NCBI RefSeq assembly: GCF_036347055.1
Contig: NZ_CP108882.1
Span: 1,364,001-1,428,000, forward strand
Source of the DNA: Streptomyces sp. NBC_00820
GTDB lineage: Bacteria; Actinomycetota; Actinomycetes; Streptomycetales; Streptomycetaceae
Length of the DNA: 64,000 bases
Reading direction: 5' to 3'
The position numbers and the translations under genes were made by a program. Positions 17,024 to 25,916 of the stretch are shown piece after piece (the first letter of the stretch is position 1; each line of letters starts with the position of its first letter). The notes under the pieces were generated by a model. The model searched no databases. It had not been told where the DNA came from and saw nothing but the letters and a program-made list of their open reading frames with translations.

Positions 17024-17803
17024 ATGCTCGATGCCACCACCCGCTCTGGGGGCACCGCCACGGCCTCTCCCCGGGCCGCCGCCACGGAGCTCGCCGTCCC
17101 CGCCCCCGTCCCGCCCCTGCCGCACCCGGGCCCCGCCGCCCGTTGCACGCGCGCGCTGCTGTCCCCGTACGCCCGGTTGTCGCTGCTGCTCGCGCTGCTC
17201 GCGGGCGCCGGAGCATGTGTGCTGCTGTTCGATCCGCAGCGGCTCCTGACCCACGGCTGGCCGCCGCAGCTCGGTGGCGCCGCGGCGGCCGTGGTGTTCG
17301 CCGCGGCGTACGGGCTGTGCACGGTGGCGTTCGTGCCGCGCCCCCTGCTCAACCTGGCGGCGGGCGCGCTGTTCGGCTCCCCGCTGGGGCTGACCACCGC
17401 GCTGGCCGGCACAGTGCTCGGTGCCGGGCTGGCCTTCGGACTGGGCCGGCTGCTCGGCCAGGACGCGCTGCGGCCGCTGCTGCGCGGCCGCTGGCTGAAG
17501 GCTGCCGACGGCCAGCTCAGCCGGCACGGCTTCCGCTCGATGCTGGCGGCGCGGCTCTTTCCCGGTGTGCCGTTCTGGGCGGCGAACTACTGTGCCGCCG
17601 TCTCCCGGATGCGCTGGCTGCCCTTCCTGCTGGCCACGGCGCTCGGCTCGGTCCCGAACACGGCCGCCTACGCGGTCGCCGGCGCCCGCGCCTCGGCGCC
17701 GACCTCCCCGGCCTTCCTGATCGCGATGGCCGCCATCACCCTCCCCGCTCTGGCGGGCACCGTGGTGGCCTGGCGCAAGCGCCACCACCTGCGCGGCCGC
17801 TGA
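17024..17803 (+). CDS. TVP38/TMEM64-family membrane protein
   Basis: A 259-residue protein of the VTT (SNARE-associated) superfamily, distantly related to DedA. After a ~40-residue Pro/Ala-rich cytosolic tail come helices containing the family segments FVPRPLLNLAAGALFGSPLG near residue 107 and RLFPGVPFWAANYCAAVSRM near 185, then a C-terminal helix and basic end. Relatives act in lipid scrambling or undecaprenyl-phosphate recycling. TAGTGT lies 6 bases before the ATG, so translation is probably leaderless. It stands alone between tuf3 and the thiolase. Confidence 0.85.
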   Translation: MLDATTRSGGTATASPRAAATELAVPAPVPPLPHPGPAARCTRALLSPYARLSLLLALLAGAGACVLLFDPQRLLTHGWPPQLGGAAAAVVFAAAYGLCTVAFVPRPLLNLAAGALFGSPLGLTTALAGTVLGAGLAFGLGRLLGQDALRPLLRGRWLKAADGQLSRHGFRSMLAARLFPGVPFWAANYCAAVSRMRWLPFLLATALGSVPNTAAYAVAGARASAPTSPAFLIAMAAITLPALAGTVVAWRKRHHLRGR

Positions 17804-17836
17804 ACCGGCAGGGGCCGCACCGGTCCCGCACCGGCC

Positions 17837-19006
17837 TCACATCCCTTCCAGGACCATCGCGTTGGCGAGGCCGCCCGCCTCGCACATGGTCTGCAGGGCA
17901 TAGCGGGCGCCGCGCTCGCGCATCGCGTGGACCAGGGTGGTGGTCAGGCGCGTGCCGCTGGCTCCCAGCGGGTGGCCGAGGGCGATGGCGCCGCCGTGCA
18001 CGTTGACCTTGGCGAGGTCGGCGCCGGTCTCCTGCTGCCAGGCGAGGACCACGCTGGAGAACGCCTCGTTGACCTCGAACAGGTCGATGTCGGCGAGGCT
18101 CAGGGAGGCCCTGCGCAGCACCTTCTCGGTCGCCGGGACGACGCCGGTGAGCATGAGCAGCGGGTCGGAGCCGGTGACGGCGAAGCTGTGCAGGCGGGCG
18201 AGGGGGCGCAGGCCGAGCCGGGCCGCGGTCTCGCTGGAGGTGATCAGGACGGCGGAGGCGCCGTCGTTGACCGGGCTGGCGTTGCCCGCGGTGACGTTCC
18301 ACTCGATCTGCGGGAAGCGCTCGGCGAAGCCGGGGTCGTAGTAGGCGGGCTTGAGGCCGGCGAGGATCTCCGGGGTGCTGCCGGGCCGTACGCACTCGTC
18401 GCGGGTGACGCCGTCCAGAGGCGCCACCTCGGCGTCGAACAGCCCGGCCTGCCACGCGGCGGCGGCCTTCTGGTGCGAGGAGATGGCGAACGCGTCCATC
18501 CGCTCGCGGGTGAGGGACCACTTGGCGGCGACGAGTTCGGCGCTGACGCCCTGCGGGACCAGGCCCTCGGGGTAGCGCTCGGCGACGCCCGGACCGAAGG
18601 GGTCCTTGCCGGCGGGGACGTTGGACCACATCGGCACCCGGCTCATGGACTCCACACCACAGGCGACGACGAGGTCGTACGCGCCGGAGATGACGCCCTG
18701 CGCGGCGAAGTGCACGGCCTGCTGGGAGGAGCCGCACTGACGGTCCACCGTGGTCGCCGGGACCGCCTCGGGGAATCCGGCCGCGAGGACCGCGTACCGG
18801 GTGGTGTTCATGGCCTGCTCGCCGACCTGGTCGACGGTGCCGCCGATGACGTCGTCGATGAGCGCCGGGTCGACACCGGAGCGCTCGACCAGGGTGCGCA
18901 GGGTGTGCGCGAGGAGTTGCACGGGGTGGACGTGGGCGAGCGAACCGTTCGGCTTGCCCTTGCCGATGGGGGTGCGTACAGCTTCGACGATGACTGCGTC
19001 TCGCAT
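17837..19006 (-). CDS. Acetyl-CoA acyltransferase (thiolase)
   Basis: A 389-residue thiolase. The nucleophilic Cys is C91 (TVDRQCGSSQQA), and the second active-site elements are NEAF, GGAIALGHPLGASGTR and CEAGG near the C-terminus. Thiolases cleave or condense acyl-CoAs in beta-oxidation or acetoacetyl-CoA formation; full length and motifs suggest activity. GGGAGG precedes the ATG. The divergent HxlR regulator at 19102 and a dyad in the short gap imply local control. Substrate chain length cannot be told; it is of the steroid/fatty-acid degradation-type annotation common in actinomycetes. Confidence 0.9.
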   Translation of the reverse strand: MRDAVIVEAVRTPIGKGKPNGSLAHVHPVQLLAHTLRTLVERSGVDPALIDDVIGGTVDQVGEQAMNTTRYAVLAAGFPEAVPATTVDRQCGSSQQAVHFAAQGVISGAYDLVVACGVESMSRVPMWSNVPAGKDPFGPGVAERYPEGLVPQGVSAELVAAKWSLTRERMDAFAISSHQKAAAAWQAGLFDAEVAPLDGVTRDECVRPGSTPEILAGLKPAYYDPGFAERFPQIEWNVTAGNASPVNDGASAVLITSSETAARLGLRPLARLHSFAVTGSDPLLMLTGVVPATEKVLRRASLSLADIDLFEVNEAFSSVVLAWQQETGADLAKVNVHGGAIALGHPLGASGTRLTTTLVHAMRERGARYALQTMCEAGGLANAMVLEGM

Positions 19007-19065
19007 GGTGCGGGCCTCCCGCGGCTACCGGTGAGTAGGACATCCGAACTCACCATAACTCCGTA

Positions 19066-19082
19066 GGTTGGAAAATCAAACC
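19066..19082. promoter_or_regulatory. Dyad operator between thiolase and HxlR genes
   Basis: GGTTgGA-AAA-TCaAACC is an almost perfect dyad (6 of 7 pairs) centred at 19074, placed in the 95-bp divergent gap and just ahead of the TAGACT -10 of the HxlR gene. It is a likely binding site of the HxlR protein; assignment is inferred from position and symmetry. Confidence 0.5.
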
Positions 19083-19101
19083 CTCCCGTAGACTGGCACC
19101 C

Positions 19102-19566
19102 ATGGCCGCCCCGAAAGACCCGCGCCCCTGCTCCATCGCCGACGCCCTCGCGCTCGTGGGCGAGAAGTACTCCCTGCTCGTCCTGCGGGAGGTGTGCCTG
19201 GGCAACGGCCGCTTCGACCGGCTGGTGCGCAACATCGGCGCCCCGCGCGACATCCTGGCCACCCGGCTGCGCCGGCTCGTCGACGCCGGGATCCTCACCA
19301 AGCACGCCTACAGCGAGCGCCCGCAGCGCTTCGAGTACCGGCCCACGCAGGCGGGCCTGGAGCTGGAGCCGGTCCTGATGACGCTCATGGAGTGGGGCGA
19401 CCGCCATCTGCGGACGGGCGACCGCCCCATGGTGATCGAGCACAGCTGCGGAAACGAACTGGTCCCGCAGGTCACCTGCCGCGCCTGCGGCGACGAGGTA
19501 CGGCACGCGGACCTGACGGCCCACCCACAGGTCACCGGCTGGACGGTCACCGGCCCGGCGGCGTGA
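19102..19566 (+). CDS. HxlR-family transcriptional regulator
   Basis: A 154-residue MarR-like regulator of the HxlR group: CSIADALALVGEKYSLLVLR, then the recognition helix segment APRDILATRLRRLVDAGIL. Unlike short HxlR proteins it carries a ~45-residue C-terminal extension with CGNELVPQVTCRAC, a CxxC plus Cys set that may bind zinc. TAGACT at 19089-19094 lies 7 bases before the ATG, so the message is probably leaderless. Divergent from the thiolase gene, its probable target. Confidence 0.88.
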   Translation: MAAPKDPRPCSIADALALVGEKYSLLVLREVCLGNGRFDRLVRNIGAPRDILATRLRRLVDAGILTKHAYSERPQRFEYRPTQAGLELEPVLMTLMEWGDRHLRTGDRPMVIEHSCGNELVPQVTCRACGDEVRHADLTAHPQVTGWTVTGPAA

Positions 19567-19602
19567 GGGACGCGACGGCAGGGGGGTGCGACGGGGCGGA
19601 GG

Positions 19603-19760
19603 CGTGACCGGGCAGCCGACGCGGGAGGTGCGACGGGGCGGACGCGTGACCGGACAGCGGACGCGGAGGCGTGACCGGACGGACACCTGACCCGGAAGCC
19701 GACGCAGAGGCACGACCGACGGACACCTGACCCGGAAGCCGACGCGGAGACGCGACCGAC
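19603..19760. repeat. 40-bp tandem repeat array, about four copies
   Basis: Copies start near 19603, 19641, 19681 and 19721. The last two 40-bp units agree at 37 of 40 positions; all share a GACACCTGACC-like start and an end near CGACCGAC. The period is not a multiple of three and no gene crosses it. It fills much of the 430-bp gap between the HxlR gene and uppP; the rest, up to 19997, holds no gene I can support. Confidence 0.75.
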
Positions 19761-19997
19761 GGACGCGTGACGCGTGCCCCGGCGGCAACCCGCGACCGCC
19801 GCGAGACGCCGCGTGGAACTGCAGCCCCCGGAAGGCCCGTTGACGGCGGCGGGAATCCCGAGCCGCGCCCGCGCGCCCGTCTCCACGCGGGCGCCTCCCG
19901 CACAACCCCTGTGAGTTTCCTGTGGACCGCGCCCGCTACGCTGCCCCTGGTCACATGATCACCCCACCTCCTCTCAGCACTTGGACCTCACACCTCC

Positions 19998-20876
19998 ATG
20001 TCTTGGCTCGAATCCCTCGTCCTCGGACTCGTCCAGGGGCTGACCGAGTTCCTGCCCGTGTCCTCCAGCGCGCACCTGCGGCTCACCGCGGCCTTCTCCG
20101 GCTGGGAGGACCCCGGGGCGGCCTTCACGGCGATCACCCAGATCGGCACGGAGTCGGCTGTGCTGATCTACTTCCGCAAGGACATCGGGCGGATCGTCTC
20201 GGCGTGGTTCCGGTCCCTCTTCGACAAGGCGGTACGCCGTGACCACGACGCCCAGATGGGCTGGCTGGTCATCGTCGGATCGATCCCGATCGGCGTGCTC
20301 GGTGTGACGCTCAAGGACCAGATCGAGGGGCCGTTCCGTGATCTGCGGGTCACGGCCACGATGCTCATCGTCGTCGGCGTGGTGATCGGCATCGCCGACC
20401 GCATGGCGGCCCGCGACGAGACGGGCCGCCGGCACCGCAGCCCCAAGCAGCGCAAGACACTGGCGGACCTGAGCGTCAAGGACGGGCTGGTCTTCGGCCT
20501 CTGCCAGGCCTGCGCCCTCGTCCCCGGCGTCTCCCGCTCGGGCGCCACCATCAGCGGCGGCCTCTTCATGGGCTACAAGCGTGAGGACGCGGCCCGCTAC
20601 TCCTTCCTGCTCGCCATCCCCGCGGTGCTCGCCTCCGGCGTGTTCGAGGTGAAGGACTCGGTGGACGGCGACACGCCCGTGGCCTGGGGGCCGACCCTGT
20701 TCGCCACGGTCATCGCGTTCGCCTCCGGGTACGCCGTCATCACCTGGTTCATGAAGTGGATCTCCAACAAGAGCTTCATGCCGTTCGTCTGGTACCGCGT
20801 CGCCCTCGGCATCGTCATCATCGCCCTGGTCGGCGCGGGTGTGTTGAGCCCGCACGCCGCGGAGTCGGCGAGCTGA
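19998..20876 (+). CDS. uppP: Undecaprenyl-diphosphatase UppP (BacA)
   Basis: A 292-residue polytopic membrane phosphatase that converts undecaprenyl diphosphate to the monophosphate, recycling the lipid carrier for cell wall synthesis; overexpression confers bacitracin resistance in relatives. Both catalytic motifs are intact: GLTEFLPVSSSAHL (residues 14-27) and PGVSRSGATISGG (near 175-187). Start ATG 19998; the ribosome site is poor. It is flanked by repeats on both sides and appears to be a single-gene transcript. Confidence 0.95.
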   Translation: MSWLESLVLGLVQGLTEFLPVSSSAHLRLTAAFSGWEDPGAAFTAITQIGTESAVLIYFRKDIGRIVSAWFRSLFDKAVRRDHDAQMGWLVIVGSIPIGVLGVTLKDQIEGPFRDLRVTATMLIVVGVVIGIADRMAARDETGRRHRSPKQRKTLADLSVKDGLVFGLCQACALVPGVSRSGATISGGLFMGYKREDAARYSFLLAIPAVLASGVFEVKDSVDGDTPVAWGPTLFATVIAFASGYAVITWFMKWISNKSFMPFVWYRVALGIVIIALVGAGVLSPHAAESAS

Positions 20877-20925
20877 CGCTCCCGGCCACCGGCCGGGGTT
20901 CCCGCCCCCCTACGGCCCCGGCGGT

Positions 20926-20960
20926 CGGTGGCCGGTGGCCGGTGGCCGGTGGCCGGTGGC
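20926..20960. repeat. (GGTGGCC)5 heptanucleotide repeat
   Basis: Five tandem copies of a 7-base unit GGTGGCC about 50 bp after the uppP stop. Preceded by a GGCCACCGGCCGGGG palindromic stretch that might serve as uppP terminator. Confidence 0.8.
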
Positions 20961-20979
20961 CGACGAGGATCCCACCACG

Positions 20980-21310
20980 TGGCCCTGGCACAGCGATTCA
21001 TCACCGTCCACGACGGCATCACCGACCCGCCCCGGCTCCTGGTTCGCCCCGCGGTTTCGGCCATCTCCCGCAGCCTGGACGAGGTCGACCTCGACACCGC
21101 CCTCGCCGGCCTCCCGACGACGCCCGCCGAAGCGGCCGCCGCCTGCGGGTTCCGTGGTTTCTCCGGTGACCTGCGGAATACCTGCCCCGGCACTTCGCCC
21201 TCCCGCGGGCTTTCTTCCGCACCGCCGCCCACCAGGGCATATGCGTGCCGGTCCGGGGCGGCCGAGCGTCACCCTCGCCTCCGGCCGGCCCGACCGGTGA
21301 CCAGCTCCCG
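20980..21310 (+). pseudogene. Probable decayed gene, unrecognised
   Basis: A forward frame from GTG 20980 encodes about 65 residues with coding-like GC3 (TVHDGITDPPRLLVRP, EVDLDTALAGLPTTPAEAAA). Near 21175 the coding-like signal moves to another frame (YLPRHFALPRAFFRTAAHQG), as if one or two bases had been lost; neither part extends further with good quality. I do not recognise the family. It could also be chance coding bias in GC-rich spacer. Confidence 0.3.
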
Positions 21311-21367
21311 CCTTCTGCGTAGCCGAGCGGTAGCGCAGTGTCAGTGCCTGCCCCTACGCTTGCCCGC

Positions 21368-21547
21368 ATGTCCCCCGATTCGATGCCCCCTGGTTACGCG
21401 CGGTCTGCCGCCGAAGTCAACGAGCAGATCCGGGCGTTGTGGCTGCGGACGAGCGGCTACCTGTCGGCCGGAGAGCGCGCGGAGTACGAGCTGCTGGTGG
21501 TCGAGTGGGCGGCGGCCATCCGAGGGGAGATCATCGAGGCGGCCTGA
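21368..21547 (+). CDS. Small conserved-type hypothetical protein
   Basis: A 59-residue acidic protein (MPPGYARSAAEVNEQIRALW, then SAGERAEYELLVVEWAAAIRGEI) probably forming two helices. It resembles short hypotheticals found beside many Streptomyces genes. TACGCT at 21355-21360 lies 7 bases ahead of the ATG and suggests a leaderless transcript. No functional assignment is possible. Confidence 0.65.
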   Translation: MSPDSMPPGYARSAAEVNEQIRALWLRTSGYLSAGERAEYELLVVEWAAAIRGEIIEAA

Positions 21548-21684
21548 GCCCGCAAGCGGTGACCGGCAGGCGGACGCCCGGCCCACGAGCCCCGACGTCC
21601 CCGGCCGGCACCCATCCGGCGACGACCGGCAACGATGGGCACCCACCCGGCAACTGCCGGCGGTCACCAGGCAGGCCACCCCGG

Positions 21685-22425
21685 TCAGCGGCCGCCCGCC
21701 ACCCGCAGCACCGTCCCCGTCGTGTACGAGGCCTCCGGCGACAACAGCCAGGAGACGGCCGCGGCGATCTCCTCGGCCCGGCCGGGACGCCGCAGAGGGA
21801 TGGCGGAGGCCAGGCGGTGCGCGCGTTCCGGGTCGCCGCCCGTCGCGTGGATCTCGGTGTCAATGACCCCGGGAGCGATCGCGTTCACCCGGACGCCGTC
21901 GGGGCCGAGTTCCTTGGCGAGACCCAGGGTCAGGGCGTCGACGGCCGCCTTGGTCGCCGCGTAGTGGACGTACTCGCCCGGACTGCCGAGGGTGGCCGCG
22001 GCGGAGGAGACGTTCACGATCGCCCCGCCGCCGCGGGCCGTCATCAGTTGCGCGGCACGGCGTGAACACAGCAGCGTGCCCAGCAGGTTGACGTCCACGA
22101 CCCGGCGCAGGACGTCGGTCCCGGTGTCGGTCAGCCGTCCGAGCCGCCCCGTGACCCCGGCGTTGTTCACCAGCCCCGTGACCGGGCCCAGTTGTTCTTC
22201 CGCGACCTCGAACAGCCGCTCCACGTCGGCCTCCACGGAGGTGTCGGCGCGCACGGCGACACACCGCGCGCCCGCCTCGCGCACCTCCCGCGCGACGCCC
22301 TCCGCCGCCTCCGTGTCCCGGACGTACCCGAGGACCAGGTCATGCCCGTCCGCCGCGAGCCGTCGGCAGGTCGCGGCGCCGATTCCCCGGCTGCCGCCCG
22401 TGACGACGGTGATGGCACGGCTCAT
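21685..22425 (-). CDS. Short-chain dehydrogenase/reductase
   Basis: A 246-residue classical SDR. The cofactor loop is TGGSRGIGAATC (residues 9-20), NNAG stands near 88, the catalytic Ser in VNVSSAAAT and YAATK near 152-156. Length and motifs match the FabG/glucose-dehydrogenase-like group that uses NADP(H). It stands alone, and substrate cannot be told. ATG start at 22425. Confidence 0.85.
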   Translation of the reverse strand: MSRAITVVTGGSRGIGAATCRRLAADGHDLVLGYVRDTEAAEGVAREVREAGARCVAVRADTSVEADVERLFEVAEEQLGPVTGLVNNAGVTGRLGRLTDTGTDVLRRVVDVNLLGTLLCSRRAAQLMTARGGGAIVNVSSAAATLGSPGEYVHYAATKAAVDALTLGLAKELGPDGVRVNAIAPGVIDTEIHATGGDPERAHRLASAIPLRRPGRAEEIAAAVSWLLSPEASYTTGTVLRVAGGR

Positions 22426-22467
22426 CCTGTCCCCTCCAAAGCTCCGACGCTCCCAGGCCCCGGCAGC

Positions 22468-23121
22468 CTACGCCCGGCTCCGGTGACCGGTCGGGCGGGT
22501 CCACAGGGAGAGATCACTGCTCGTCGCGACGGCGATGGTTCGCCCCGAGGGAGAGAAACCGACCGCTCGCAGTTCGGAGTAGTGGGAGTGGAAGATGTGC
22601 CACCAACGCTCTCCGTGGGGACCGGAGTGGGGCAACCCACCGTCGCCGGACAGCAACACACGTTCGTTGGGCCACGCCGGGGTGACGACCTCCAGGGTCC
22701 AGCCGTCCTCGGTGGTGGTGTGCAGCCCTCCGCCGAAGAGCCCGGCGATGTGCACCCTGCTGCCGGCGACCGGGCCCAGCCCGGGGCATGTCAGATCGTC
22801 GGCAGCGTCGGGAGTGCTTTCCTCCGGGTCGGGATCGCGGTCCCGGGCGATCTTCTCCCCCGTGACGGCGTCGAAGAGACCATGACCGTCGCGCGAGACG
22901 ACCATCACCAGGTCGTGGCCGCTGCCAGGGTGCGTCGCGAAGCCGATACCGAGAAGTCCGCCGACCGGGACGCGGCGCTCGGAAACAGGCTGCCAGGGCT
23001 CCGGCGCGGGTGTCACAGGGGCGGCGAGAAGCCGGTCCCGCAGAGCCTTTTGGTACGCGGAGAGCTTCGTTTCACAGCCTGGCTGCTCGGTCTGAGGCAC
23101 TTTCCTGGTCCTGTTCGTCAT
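22468..23121 (-). CDS. Hypothetical protein
   Basis: About 217 residues, soluble, no membrane segment or signal. It contains one propeller-blade-like stretch near the end (GFSPSGRTIAVATSSDLSLW) and a Trp-rich centre (ERWWHIFHSHYSEL). The end resembles a single WD40/beta-propeller strand set, but there are not enough repeats for a propeller. ATG 23121 was chosen over the upstream frame from 23220; the ribosome site is poor. Function unknown. Confidence 0.6.
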   Translation of the reverse strand: MTNRTRKVPQTEQPGCETKLSAYQKALRDRLLAAPVTPAPEPWQPVSERRVPVGGLLGIGFATHPGSGHDLVMVVSRDGHGLFDAVTGEKIARDRDPDPEESTPDAADDLTCPGLGPVAGSRVHIAGLFGGGLHTTTEDGWTLEVVTPAWPNERVLLSGDGGLPHSGPHGERWWHIFHSHYSELRAVGFSPSGRTIAVATSSDLSLWTRPTGHRSRA

Positions 23122-23262
23122 CGCCGCATGATCCACGCACGGGCCTGTGGCCGCTTGCCGGTGCTCCATGCCCGCCTGCCGGTGGATCATCCGGTGAACT
23201 CCCGCGTTCGCCCGTGCCACCGGCGACGCTCCCGCCCCGGACGCGCACGAAGACCCCGCCGC

Positions 23263-23571
23263 TCACAGCAGGCTCTCGTCCCAGACCACCCAGCCCTCGC
23301 CCAGCTCACGGCGGAGCTCCTCCAGGGCCGCGTGCGCCTGCTCCTTGAAGAGCCGTAGCTCCTCGTCGGACCACGGCGACGGATTCGGCGGGTAGTCCCA
23401 GTCGATCGAACCCTGATACCACTCGGACAGCCTGGCCAGCTCGGCCATGACCGCCGGGCTTATCGGCAGCCGCTCCAGCACGCAGGGATGGCCGTACGGA
23501 CTGCCCATGTCCTGCGGCCACAACGGAGTGTCCACTCCGGCCTCGAAGAAGAATCGCAGGTAGTGGGTCAC
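23263..23571 (-). CDS. Hypothetical protein
   Basis: A 102-residue acidic, Trp-rich soluble protein (THYLRFFFEAGVDTPLWPQD, then LSEWYQGSIDWDYPPNPSPW). GTG 23571 has GAGAGG 7 bases ahead. The layout, with no secretion signal, resembles immunity-like or toxin-associated small proteins in Streptomyces, but no toxin gene lies beside it, so that is only an impression. Function unknown. Confidence 0.6.
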   Translation of the reverse strand: MTHYLRFFFEAGVDTPLWPQDMGSPYGHPCVLERLPISPAVMAELARLSEWYQGSIDWDYPPNPSPWSDEELRLFKEQAHAALEELRRELGEGWVVWDESLL

Positions 23572-23788
23572 ACGGCATCCTCTCAGGCGTTCACCGGATC
23601 CGGTGCGGGCAGGGGCCGGGAACGCACCCGGACGACCCGGACCGTCCGGGTGCGGACGCGGTACTCCGGCTCCGGTGCGGCGAATTGATCGTTCACGGGG
23701 ACCAGGTTCGGGGCCTGCGGCGCCCCGCGCCATCGAATATCGCGGCGCGCCTCTTGGCTCCGGGCTCCCGGTGCCCAACACTGTGCCG

Positions 23789-24259
23789 ATGACGCAGCGT
23801 GTGGTGCTCGCGACCGTAATGGACCGACTGGCAGTGGACGAGCTGGTCACCGCGTACGCGGTGACCGCGGACGACGGTGACTGGACGGCGTTCCGGGGGT
23901 TGTTCACGGCGGACGGGCGGGCCGACTACCGTTCCGCCGGAGGTATCGAGGGCGACGCGGACCGGGTGACCGCGTGGCTCTCCGGGAGCCTGGCGCCGTT
24001 CGTGATGCGCCAGCACCTCATCGTCAACCGCCAACTGCGGTTCGGCGTACTGGACCACGACACCGGGGACACCGCCCGGGTGCGGGCCGACTACCTCAGC
24101 CCCCGGCGCCTGTCCGGCCCGGACGGTCCGGGCGCGCCCGACCTGGAGTGCGGCGGCCGGTACGACTTCGGGCTGCTGCGCACGACGGACGGCTGGCGCC
24201 TGAACGAGGTGATCGTGCACGAGAGCTGGCGCCGCGGAGCGGAGTCCGACCCGGCCTAG
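23789..24259 (+). CDS. SnoaL-like (NTF2-fold) protein
   Basis: A 156-residue cone-shaped alpha+beta barrel protein of the SnoaL-like/ketosteroid isomerase superfamily: AVDELVTAYAVTADDGDWTA, FTADGRADY near residue 45 and RQHLIVNRQLRF near 73 fit this fold, as does the terminal WRLNEVIVHESW. Members are isomerases, hydroxylases or dehydratases without shared catalytic residues. ATG 23789; ATG 23819 is a possible shorter start. Confidence 0.75.
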   Translation: MTQRVVLATVMDRLAVDELVTAYAVTADDGDWTAFRGLFTADGRADYRSAGGIEGDADRVTAWLSGSLAPFVMRQHLIVNRQLRFGVLDHDTGDTARVRADYLSPRRLSGPDGPGAPDLECGGRYDFGLLRTTDGWRLNEVIVHESWRRGAESDPA

Positions 24260-24341
24260 GGGCGCGTCCACGATGAACCCGCCCCCTGTCGGAGATCGTC
24301 CGCGGCGCGCACACTGGAGGCAGGCTGGGTAGGGAGCCCGT

Positions 24342-25916
24342 ATGAGGACGATCAACCGCTGGCTGACCTCTCCCTGGCGGCGCTCGTGCGCCGCCGCCCT
24401 CGCGGGTGCGCTGCCCGTCCTCGCGTTCCCGGCGCCCTCGCTGTGGTGGTTCGCCTACGTCGCCCTGGTCCCGTGGCTCCTGCTGGCGCGCTCGGCGCCG
24501 ACCGGACGGCGGGCGGCGTACGACGGCTGGTGCGGCGGTTTCGGGTTCATGCTGGCGGTACACCACTGGCTGCTGCCGAGCCTGCACGTGTTCATCTTCC
24601 TGATAGCGGCGCTGCTGAGCCTGCTGTGGGCGCCATGGGGGTGGCTGGCCCGCCGGTACCTGGGCGGGAGACCCTCACCGGGGCGGGGCGCGGCCGCGCT
24701 GCTGGTGCTGCCGTCGGCGTGGCTCGCGGTGGAACTGGTCCGCTCCTGGCAGGGGCTGGGCGGCCCCTGGGGCATGCTGGGCGCCAGTCAGTGGCAGGTG
24801 GGCCCGGCGCTGCGGCTGGCCTCGGTGGGCGGGGTGTGGCTGCTGAGCTTCCTGGTGGTCGCCGTGAACGTGGCGGTGACGGTGCTGGTGTCGGTGCGCG
24901 AGGCGCGGGTGCCGGCGGTGGCGTCGCTGGTGGCCACGGCCGCCGCGACCTCGGCGACGTGGCTGTGGGCACCTCGTCCGCACGTCGACGGCGGGGTCCG
25001 GATCGCCGTCGTACAGCCGGGCGTCGTGGACGGGCCGCACAGCGCGGCGAGACGCTTCGACCTGGAGGAGCGGCTGACCCGGCGACTGGCCGGGCGGCAC
25101 ATCGACCTGGTCGTGTGGGGCGAGTCCAGTGTCGGCCACGACCTGGCGGACCGGCCGGACCTGTCCCGGCGGCTCGCCGCGCTGTCCCGGGACACGGGCG
25201 CCGACCTCCTGGTCAACGTGGACGCCCGCCGCTCCGACCGCCCCGGCATCTACAAGAGTTCGGTCCTCGTGGGGCCCGGCGGGCCGACGGGCGACCGGTA
25301 CGACAAGATGCGGCTGGTCCCGTTCGGCGAGTACGTTCCGGCGCGTTCCCTGCTCGGCTGGGCCACCTCGGTCGGCAAGGCGGCCGGCGAGGACCGGCGG
25401 CGCGGCGGCGAGCAGGTCGTGATGAACGTCGGGCACGGGCTGCGGATCGGCCCGCTGGTGTGCTTCGAGACCGCGTTCCCGGACATGAGCCGCCACCTCG
25501 CCGAGGACGGCGCGGACGTGCTGCTGGGCCAGTCCGCCACCTCGAGCTTCCAGGACAGCTGGGCCCCGGAGCAGCACGCGTCGCTCGCCGCGCTGCGCGC
25601 CGCCGAGACCGGCCGCCCGATGGTGCACGCCACGCTGACCGGGGTCTCCGCCGTCTACGGCCCCGGCGGGCAGCGTCTCGGCCCGTGGCTCGGCACCGAC
25701 GAGAGTGCCGTCCACGTGTACGACGTCCCGCTCGCGCACGGGGTCACCCCGTACGTCCGCCACGGCGACTGGCCTGCGGACGGCGCGGTGCTGGTGCTCG
25801 CCGCGCTGTGTGCGACGGAGGGTGTGCGGGCGCTCAGGCTGCGCCGGAGCGGTCGAGAACCTCTCGCACCACCCGCTCGCAGAGTTCGTGAGTCGCCAGT
25901 GCGTCCCTGGCGCTGA
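24342..25916 (+). CDS. lnt: Apolipoprotein N-acyltransferase
   Basis: A 524-residue membrane enzyme that N-acylates the N-terminal Cys of diacylglyceryl-lipoproteins. Six to seven helices (1-210) precede a nitrilase domain with the complete catalytic triad: Glu in VVWGESSVG near 260, Lys in DKMRLVPFGEYVP near 322, and Cys in VCFETAFPD near 374. The ribosome site GGGAG lies 7 bases ahead of ATG 24342. Several lipoproteins in the window would be substrates. The 3' end overlaps the convergent oxidoreductase gene by 83 bp. Streptomyces often have two Lnt paralogues; which one this is cannot be told. Confidence 0.92.
   Translation: MRTINRWLTSPWRRSCAAALAGALPVLAFPAPSLWWFAYVALVPWLLLARSAPTGRRAAYDGWCGGFGFMLAVHHWLLPSLHVFIFLIAALLSLLWAPWGWLARRYLGGRPSPGRGAAALLVLPSAWLAVELVRSWQGLGGPWGMLGASQWQVGPALRLASVGGVWLLSFLVVAVNVAVTVLVSVREARVPAVASLVATAAATSATWLWAPRPHVDGGVRIAVVQPGVVDGPHSAARRFDLEERLTRRLAGRHIDLVVWGESSVGHDLADRPDLSRRLAALSRDTGADLLVNVDARRSDRPGIYKSSVLVGPGGPTGDRYDKMRLVPFGEYVPARSLLGWATSVGKAAGEDRRRGGEQVVMNVGHGLRIGPLVCFETAFPDMSRHLAEDGADVLLGQSATSSFQDSWAPEQHASLAALRAAETGRPMVHATLTGVSAVYGPGGQRLGPWLGTDESAVHVYDVPLAHGVTPYVRHGDWPADGAVLVLAALCATEGVRALRLRRSGREPLAPPARRVRESPVRPWR

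Noticed and set aside
19603..19760. CRISPR-like direct repeats
   Set aside because: Repeats are contiguous with no spacers; this is a tandem repeat array.
23128..23190. ATGATCCAC and GTGGATCAT inverted repeat
   Set aside because: Nine-base arms with a 45-base loop at a start region; too loose to call a terminator or operator.
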